A stretch of 64,000 nucleotides of DNA, taken from NCBI GenBank assembly GCA_015680685.1, contig MNCI01009664.1:237990-301989 (forward strand), given 5' to 3'. Below are positions 56,932 through 64,000 of this stretch, one piece after another; position 1 is the first letter of the stretch, and the number at the start of each line of letters is the position of its first letter. The notes below the pieces were generated by a model. The model was given only the letters and a program-made list of their open reading frames with translations. It made no database searches and was not told the DNA's origin. Both the position numbers and the translations under genes were made by a program. This DNA is from Gnetum montanum. Lineage: Eukaryota > Streptophyta > Gnetopsida > Gnetales > Gnetaceae.

Positions 56932-57900
56932 ATATTTTAAGCTATCCTAAAAATTACTAAAGAGTCCAAAGAACAAGGTAATAATCATGATCGCAAGAGG
57001 TAAAAGGAAGTTGAATATGCCAATCAAAGGGGTAAGGGCAAGATTTTTGCAGTAGGGAAAGTTGTGGAAACTGAATCAGATGATGATGGTGGGTGTGACA
57101 TCTACAAATATGAACATCCTAAGGGATGTTGCCTCATTGTGTCACACTTATAGGACTCTAGGGTGTATACTTTGAATCCATGACTAACAAAAAGGTAAAC
57201 ACCTAGAAGATTGCCTTATCCTCAAGGGAATTCTAGGTAGTTCTACTAGCAACAATAGTATTAGCCAAGTGGAACTCTACCGCAATCATACAAGTAGTAT
57301 CAATAGTGGCAGCAACCATAGTCATGGTCATTGCCATTGCCAAGGCAGCAATATCCTTACAGATAACTAGATCTATATGGATATTACGTTCAACAATCTC
57401 TGTCTCCACTTGACTCTTCTAGTCACATTTTCCCTTTCCAACATCACTACTACCCTCCTAAATATTATCAAACTCATTCTCCACATTCAAGGAGTGATAC
57501 CACCTTTTATCTTATTCTTATCCTGTTCCTGCACCTATTCATCCATCCTCAACATAGCTACCACCTACTCCATCTATGCAAGGTGAACTTCTAGCCCAAC
57601 CACAACAATGTAATGCAACTAGGGCCATCAATTTACAACTGGTTCATCAATTGACTGGTTTGAACACTAAATCATAGAAAAACCTTTTTCTCAATCCAAC
57701 AATCCACCTAAGCCTTAACATACACTTGCAATTGGCAACCCTTCTTCTTTATCTCCCTCTATATCTAATTCCTTGAAGTCCCTTTCAAACTAAATATCAC
57801 CTAGAATCCATACTGTTATGCTCACTCATGCTGTGTTTGATTGGATTCAGGCTAGGAACCTTCCCAAGAAATTAGCTAATCTTAGGAGTCCTCTTATTTA
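56932..57900 (+). pseudogene. Gag of element F, 3' part
   Basis: Resumes with AILKITKESKEQ, matching TVLKIVEESKKR in B, then GRGKIFAV-like text, the zinc-knuckle region GGCDIYKYEHPKGCC (one Cys lost to Tyr) near 57090, and a Gln/Pro/Tyr-rich linker with stops up to 57900. Confidence 0.75.
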
Positions 57901-58330
57901 TTTACAGATTGCTAGAATGAACCATGTAAACCTATTCTTGATTTAGGTTCTAGTGTGAATTTGATTTCTCATGAGATGTATACTACCTAGAACCTGCTAC
58001 CCCTCAAGAAGAGCAATATTTGATTAGAATTAGAGGACCAGTCCATTATTATTCCATTGAGATTGGTGGAAGACATTGTGACCATTATTTGTAGGTGGTC
58101 TTAGCTTACTGATTTCCTAGTGATCAAGGTTGAGAACTGTAAAGGGGACTTTCCAATCATCATGGGAAGGACATGGTTAAGCACTATTCATGTAAGAATG
58201 GAGATCTTTCCCTAGAGATATCCAAAGAAAATGCATTTGGAAATATTGAAAAGAAAAGAGTTACATGCATTGCGTATATTGATACAGGGTGTAATCATGT
58301 GCACCTAAAGTAAATATTCAAAGGTGTTTG
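57901..58330 (+). pseudogene. Aspartic protease of element F
   Basis: Active-site region CKPILDLGSSVNLISHEMY (57919-57985), with DLG in place of DSG. The downstream FPIIMGRTW block near 58150 matches the protease loop of B. Stops present. Confidence 0.7.
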
Positions 58331-58794
58331 TACACAGTAACCACAAAACAAAAGGGGATCCAATGGTTGACCATTAATTTTGAAAGTAGCACACTTTGCA
58401 TGGAACTTACTAAGAGCTTGACATGCACTTATGTCGTAGGCATGGATGAACTAGAGCAAGTTTATCATCAACTCTTTAATAATGCAAATGATGATACCTA
58501 TTAGGGAGAGTTGGAAATTCTTGAAAACTTCAAACAAGAGCCCCTTGAGTTAAAAACTCTACTTATCAGCATGGAATATGCATTCTTAAAAAATTGGGAA
58601 CTTGGTAATAATCAATGCAAATCTTACTCCAGAACAAAAATAGATGCTGTTGAATGTGGTTGAAAAGTGGTCAATAACCTTTGCTTGATCATATCCTAAA
58701 CTCACAGGGATTGATCCTAGGATATGCTGGCATCATATCTACACTGACTCGGCCATGAAGCCAAAGAGGTAGTCATAGAGGCAATTAGATCCCA
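58331..58794 (+). other. Protease-RT linker of element F
   Basis: Degraded pol sequence. A stretch near 58690-58740 (AYPKLTGIDPRICWHH-like) precedes RT as in B. No separate gene. Confidence 0.5.
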
Positions 58795-59640
58795 AATTAA
58801 ATTAGATCTTCAAAGAGAAAATCAAACAACTCATCAAGGCAAGGTTTATCTAACCCATTGCAGATAGTGAGTGGGTTAGTTCACTTGTGATTGTGCCAAA
58901 GAAAGATGGCAAGTGGTGGGTCTGCCTTGATTTTTGGCTATTGGATATGGCAACAATCAAGGATAATTTTTTGTTACTATCCATTGATCAGGTGTTGGAC
59001 ACCATATTTGGGCATTACTATTATAGTGTTTTGGATAGTTATAGTGGCTATGACCAAATCCAGATCATGCCAAAGGACCATGCCAAAACAACATTCACAA
59101 GTCCTTGGGGGATCTTTACATATCGTAATATGCCTTTTGGTCTATACAATGCTCTTGCCACTTTGCAATGCATGGTTTTAAGCATCTTTCAATAGAAAAT
59201 TAGTAGTGGAATGAAAGTATTTGTGGATGAATTCTCTACTTATGGCACTACATTCAAGCAAGCCTTGGACTACCTTGAGTAAGTACTAAAAAGATGTGTT
59301 GAAACAAACTTGCGACTCAATTGGCAAAAGAGCCATCTTATGGTTCAAAAAGGTATTGTATTGGGACATAGAATTTTTCAAGTAGGAATTTAGGTCAACC
59401 CTAAAAAAATAAGGATCATCTAAGGGATTACCTACCAATCAAAAATTGTAAAAGATGTCCAGTTATTCCTTGAACATACTAGCTACTACTGGCAATTCAT
59501 AGAGAATTTTTCTAAGGTCACAAAACTGTTGGTTGAGCTGACAAAGAAAGATGCTTCATTTTTCTAGACTAAGGAATGTGAAAAAGAATTCCAACAACTA
59601 AAGGAAAAACTTGTAGAAACTATAATTCTATAGGCACCTA
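58795..59640 (+). pseudogene. Reverse transcriptase of element F
   Basis: Open stretch 58887-59195 has VPKKDGKWWVCLDF, SYSGYDQIQIMP, TTFTSPWGIFTYRNMPFGLY. The catalytic motif reads VFVDEFSTYG (about 59216-59245): the second Asp of FxDD is Glu here, so it is probably inactive. Later blocks include KRCVETNLRLNWQKSHL. Confidence 0.82.
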
Positions 59641-60000
59641 ACTAGTCTAGGCTATTTCATGTTATGATGGATGTATTAAATTATGCCTTGGGCGCTATGC
59701 TTATGCAATTGGATGATAAAAAAACATCCATATTGCATCCATTGTGCAAGTTGAAGCATTGTGGGTGCACAACTAAACTATACCACCATAGAAAATGAAT
59801 TGATGGCAATGGTGTTTGCTCTAGAGAAGTTTAGGCAGTATGTGTTTGTATATAAAGATTTTTGCACATTGACCATAGTGTGATTTGCTTCCTAATGAAT
59901 AAGCCAATGTTGAGCCCCCATGTCATATGGTGACTAATCATCTTACATGAATTTGATATTACGATGGTAGATCGAAAGGAAACTGAGAATGTGGTCATTA
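59641..60000 (+). pseudogene. RNase H of element F
   Basis: MMDVLNYALGAMLMQLDD matches MTDASNYALG of B with the first Asp kept; ENELMAMVFALEKFRQY supplies the Glu. A frameshift follows LDDKK near 59725 and the third acidic block is damaged. Confidence 0.7.
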
Positions 60001-60179
60001 ATCACTTGTCTCAGTTGTGATAGGACAACAAAGAGAAGGAAAGCCCACTATCTAATTTGTTTCCTGATGAACTCCTCTTTGCCAAGGCTATAATTGAATA
60101 ATTGTCCACTAAGCCTAAATGGTACAATGGCATTCTCACCTATCTTCTCACTCAAGAGATGCCACAAGGGTTGGACTAC

Positions 60180-60210
<31 letters not shown>

Positions 60211-61440
60211 AACAATAGTCTCTTTACCAGGTAAAACACTTCATGGAGATCAATGGACACCTTTACAAGGTGTGCATCAATGGCTTATTTTGTTGGTGTA
60301 TCCCTGATGTTGATCAATTACATGTTCTCTAGGATGCTCATGAGGGTCCTTGTGGGGGCCACTATTCTAAGAAATGCATAGCCATTAAAATCCTAATGGT
60401 AGGGTATTATTGGCCAATAATCTTCAGAGATGCTCACCAATTATTCCACTCTTGTGAACATTGCCAATGAGATGGTGGAATAACTACTTGAATGGAGGGA
60501 CGTCAATAGTGGATCTAACCACTAGAACTCCTCAACATCTGGGACATTGATTTTATGGGTTCCATCACGTCCATGTCAAATGGAAATGCATATATCATAG
60601 TCACTGTTGACTATTGTATGAAATGGGAAAAAGTAGCAGCTGTCATTGACTATACATCTTCTACTATTACTTGGTTTGTACAATAGAATGTTGTAAACAA
60701 GTTTGGTGTGCCATGTGCATTACTTTCTGACAATGGAACCCACTTTACAGGAACCACCTTTTAAAAGCTTATGTAATGCTTAGGGGTTGAACATAAACTA
60801 ACAACACCATATTAACCCCAAGCTAATGGTTGAGCTAAGGTTATAAATAGAGAAATTAAAATGATCCTAACAAGAACTGTTAGCAAATATAGGAGAGATT
60901 GGAGCAAAAAACTCAATGATGCCCTCTGGACCTACTGCACAATATGGAAACTTCCTATAGGCTACTCTCCCTATGAGCTAGTGTATGCAAAATTACCAAC
61001 ACTTCCTATTCAATCCAAGCTTCATACACTTTCAACAACTTGTGATCTTGACCTCAACCTAAGTCTAGCATAAAAAGAAAGATTAATGAATCTCAACTTG
61101 CTAGACAAAAATTGATTGGTGGCCTTGTCATCTAATAAGTTGCATAAGGCATTCAACAAAAAGTGTCATAACCTTAGAATTAGAAAAGTCAAATTTCAAC
61201 TGGTAGATAAGGTCCTCTACTAGAACCCCACACAGTACCTCAACAAACTAAGTTTCATATGTTGTGGGAAGGACCTTATATAATTTTTGAAACTTTTTCT
61301 TCTGGGGCCATGTTGATCTATAAACCTGAGAGCTTAGACAAGAAGTAGTTGGTCAACATATAATAAGTCAAACCTTCCCATGAGTATAAGCAAGCCAGTA
61401 CAACAAAAGCCTTATTGGATGAATAACCACGCTTAATCTT
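60001..61440 (+). pseudogene. Integrase of element F
   Basis: HHCC domain HEGPCGGHYSKK ... CEHCQ (60340-60475). Core has DIDFMGSITSMSNGNAY (first Asp), LSDNGTHFTG (second Asp intact) and NG, stop, AKVINREI, where the catalytic Glu is Lys as in B. C-terminal part 60861-61073 and on to about 61330. The reading frame is interrupted by the homopolymer at 60179-60212 and by stops. Confidence 0.78.
60179..60212. repeat. Homopolymer C22-A12 inside pol of element F
   Basis: Twenty-two C followed by twelve A replace the text found at the same place in B. Either microsatellite growth or an assembly/sequencing artefact. Confidence 0.9.
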
Positions 61441-61659
61441 TCAGATCTCCTCCTTTCAACTTAGTTGTGGGGGAGATGGCCATCCATGTTAACTATATAA
61501 GAGGTTCCTTAGTTTTTCGTCTTTTTGTTTTACACATTGCTATATTTACAAATTTTTGTTTTACACATTCTTTATCTTACACCTTTTTTTTTACATTATT
61601 AATTTTTCAAAATTTTTATTCTGTAACATCATTAGTACTGATTAATCACATTTTGCACA
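61441..61659 (+). other. Post-pol tail of element F with PPT-like site
   Basis: CTCCTCCTTTCAACTTAG and TTGTGGGGGAGATGG (61449-61478), then T-rich TTTTTGTTTTACACA text, match the region after pol in B (7930-8062). The tail then stops; the rest of the 3' region and LTR-adjacent PPT are missing. Confidence 0.6.
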
Positions 61660-62454
61660 AACTCTGACATCAGATCCTTGTCATTGGGTATCCAATCTTA
61701 GAGCTTGGATGTGATGTTGGATATTTGATGTCATAGGATATATGCTAGCCTATAAATATAGCACTTAGGCTCATGATTTCCATATCAGTTTTTTAGTTAG
61801 AGTAGTGAAGCTCTTGCAATTTTTTTCTCTAGATTTAGAATATTTTCTGAGTGTTGTAACAAGAGTCTAAGTGTGTACGTATCTTTGTTTGAACATTAAT
61901 GTATTTGAGTGTACCAATGTGACAAGAATAAAAACAAACCCTTTTTGATAATCCTTGTAGCATTGAGAATAGATTAATGTTTTCTTTAATGCATTTAAAT
62001 TAAGCAATTAATTTCTAGTTGTTAATGAACACGAGCATGACCACTTCGAGCATACATATAGTTCTTAGTATCTTAGTAATGCTTAACGTTTGGTAATCCA
62101 ACAACATTATATGTGTTTAGGATGTGTCTAGGAAAGTGGAACACGTACTTGTGTTAGGCTAGCTAGGTAGTAAACAAATTAGATCTTAAATTACTCTACC
62201 TTTCATTCTTGTTGTAGGAAATTAAAGTTATAAAATATAAAATGATAAAAATCATGTACCTCAATTACGCTTAAACCATATCCTTGAGCTTCACGAGTGT
62301 AATTAGAAAGACAACAAATGTTCACAACGTTGATTTCACTTTCTAGAGGAACTAGTTCATTGGAGAACTATAGGTCTACGAAATTCGATTGGATTGCGTG
62401 TGAATGCCTTAGTAGTTTGTATGGTTGGGTGTAGGGGTACCTCGCTGCTCATCA
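61660..62454 (+). repeat. Shared LTR between elements F and I
   Basis: TATA region GCCTATAAATATAGC near 61752, then text related to the 33850-34706 LTR, ending GGGGTACCTCGCTGCTCATCA. The left boundary is uncertain. A primer binding site follows, so it acts as 5' LTR of I while ending F. Confidence 0.7.
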
Positions 62455-62473
62455 TTGGCATTGTTGCCAAGGA
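62455..62473 (+). promoter_or_regulatory. Primer binding site of element I
   Basis: TTGGCATTGTTGCCAAGGA; 13 of 18 bases fit the tRNA-Asp complement, differences all transitions. Confidence 0.65.
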
Positions 62474-64000
62474 CCTTTTGGTTGTTTCGTGCACTATCTA
62501 GGATTTAGTGAAAATCATTCAAAATAATTAGAACAAACCTTAGAGTTATATCATATTTTATAATTACTAAAAAAATTCAAAAGCACATTGCATTTTTATG
62601 ATCTAATTGAAAATGTCTTCTTGTCATAGGAGCACTTCTTTGTCCAAGTTTGATGGAGCTCATCAGCTGGTGCCACAACAAGATTGAGTGGTATATACTT
62701 ATCTTGATGAGTATGTATCTAATTTCACCTTCATCCTACATCAGGATGAACAACTGTGGTGGCATGACATGGAGGGAAACATTGTGTTGCCACCCAATCG
62801 ATCTGTTCCTTCAATGCTCCACCAAATGCTTATATGATGGGGTCTCTAGGAACGTCATGCTGAGTATGTTGTGCAAGATATTGATGCCAAGGATTATGAT
62901 CCCATTGAGGCATAACATCTATGAGATTGACAGCTAGAACAACACCATGAATTTGTAAAGGGAAAAAGATTTAATGATTTTCCATTCTTGTTATACGAAC
63001 AAGATGGTGGAGAACCCTTCTTTGGGGGGTTTTCCATTTAATGAAATTCCTCTCTTTGACTTTGATGAAGGAGGTCAAAACTAGAACTTGTAGTCCACGA
63101 TTCACAATTTTGATTCTGGTAAGAATGGATCCAATGACAAAGAAGGATCCCAAGGGGTAAGCCAAGGTAAGGATGCAAACAAAAAATGAGATTATGATCT
63201 TGGTCGCGATCACTGAAGAGGTGGTAGTAGGCATCGTGATGATGTTAGTCCTCCTTCATCTTCACCTTCGTCATTACCTTTTTCTTCTTTTGGCTTTCAT
63301 TACAACCGTAGGAGGCAAGACCATGATGGAGGTGACCAAAATGATTGACAAGACCAAAATGATCGAAGGGACCATCAGGAAAGGTAAGATCAAGGGCATA
63401 AACATTCAAGAGAGGCACATTGTCATGAATGAAGGGGTAGTAGAGGGCATTGTAGGCACCATGGTCATGGCCTTGATGAGGCTTTGCTTGCTATCCAAAG
63501 TATGCTCAACATTGCAGAGGTAGTATGAATTCCAACAAGGCATGTGAAGGATAGACGGATCAAAAGGTTAGACATGAACAATATTTCTCGGTTCGAAGGG
63601 GGATATAACTCTGATCTGCAGAACTATCTCTAAGTTTTTCAAGATGCATGTGCTTTTCAAAACATAGAGAATGAGTGGCAAAAACTTAAGTTGTTCCCAA
63701 GGACACTCATCAAAGAAGCAGAGAATTGGTATTGGTCCTTAGAGTTGGAATCTATCAGATGATGGAGTACCATGCTTAAATTATTTAATAATAAATATCA
63801 AACATAAACTAAAGTGTCCAACTTGAGGAAGCAAATCTAAGGATGGAAACAAGGAACACATGAACCCTTGGATGTTTCCATCAACTGATACTATTCCTTA
63901 ATGCACAAATGTCCTGGCCATGGTTATTCTCAACTCGATCAACTTTACCACATTGTAGATGGGCTTTGATTGGAAATAAGAAGAATCCTTAGTGTTTATG
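62474..64000 (+). mobile_element. Element I: start of an Athila-like element, gag, cut by window end
   Basis: Leader then gag from ATG 62613 (MSSCHRSTSLSKFDGA), with VVYTYLDEYVSNFTFILHQD, a linker near 63230-63300 rich in Pro/Ser codons, and the core near 63640-63760 (AFQNIENEWQKLKLFPRTLI). It closely parallels F 34868-36250. Many stops. Pol would follow beyond 64000. Confidence 0.75.

Larger units (their letters stand above)
33850..62454 (+). mobile_element. Element F: Athila-like retrotransposon interrupted by G and H
   Basis: Outer parts are LTR 33850-34706, PBS, gag, protease, RT, RNase H, integrase and a second LTR ending 62454. Removing G (36470-38191) and H (38231-56926) leaves about 8.2 kb, normal for this family minus its deleted 3' tail. 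The PPT and 3' non-coding part seem lost, because pol-end sequence runs into LTR text near 61660. A second gag (I) follows the right LTR. Confidence 0.82.

Noticed and set aside
60048-60307. Frames with poly-Gly or poly-Pro
   Set aside because: Created by the C22-A12 homopolymer.

Overview
This is plant nuclear DNA: AT-rich, transposon-saturated, with one recognisable host gene and otherwise nested LTR retrotransposons. Plant origin follows from plant-specific families: Ty3/gypsy elements of Athila-like and Tat/Ogre-like type (the latter with a second RNase H), and two exons of a plant GCR1-like seven-transmembrane protein. A large-genome seed plant fits; I cannot name the species or say gymnosperm versus angiosperm. 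Decay is mainly by transitions (lost Trp/Gln/Arg codons, CpG loss), as expected for old methylated repeats. Elements are labelled A to I here.

Layout. 1-1648 is the 3' end of Athila-like element A (+), with an additional ORF (aORF), polypurine tract (PPT) and 3' LTR. 1649-5432 is host DNA: GCR1 exon 2 (2225-2256) and exon 1 (4189-4353) on the minus strand, then upstream DNA with a probable SINE. Element A lies on the intron 2 side, so it probably sits in that intron. 5433-15213 is element B (-), a near-complete Athila-like element with TSD CTATT, gag, protease, RT, RNase H and a catalytically broken integrase, but no aORF. 15260-15910 is a LINE reverse-transcriptase relic. 16316-25475 is element C (-), TSD CTTGG, carrying gag and aORF but no pol, inserted into the 5' LTR of an older plus-strand element D.

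25957-33849 is the 3' part of Tat/Ogre-like element E (-) with pol, TTAAACTAG-type tandem repeats on both sides of pol, and an array of about 185-bp hairpin-forming units. 33850-62454 is Athila-like element F (+). Its gag is split by two insertions only 39 bp apart: a minus-strand solo Tat-type LTR (G, 36470-38191, containing a 50-N assembly gap) and complete 18.7-kb Tat/Ogre-like element H (38231-56926, TSD ATAAT). The F reading frame can be followed through both insertion points. The second LTR of F is followed directly by a primer binding site and another gag (element I, running off the window), so F and I form a tandem sharing one LTR.

The most unusual item is inside H. Between protease and reverse transcriptase there is a minus-strand multi-exon gene (44207 to about 49130) with a TATA box, GT/AG splice sites and reading frame conserved across four introns. 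Its protein is not recognised. Its first intron holds a tandem array of short palindromes, and E has a hairpin array at the equivalent position. Other points: B and C have complementary losses (aORF versus pol); an LTR-like promoter and PPT-like motif precede the aORF; and two separate insertions share the same Glu-to-Lys change in the integrase catalytic triad.
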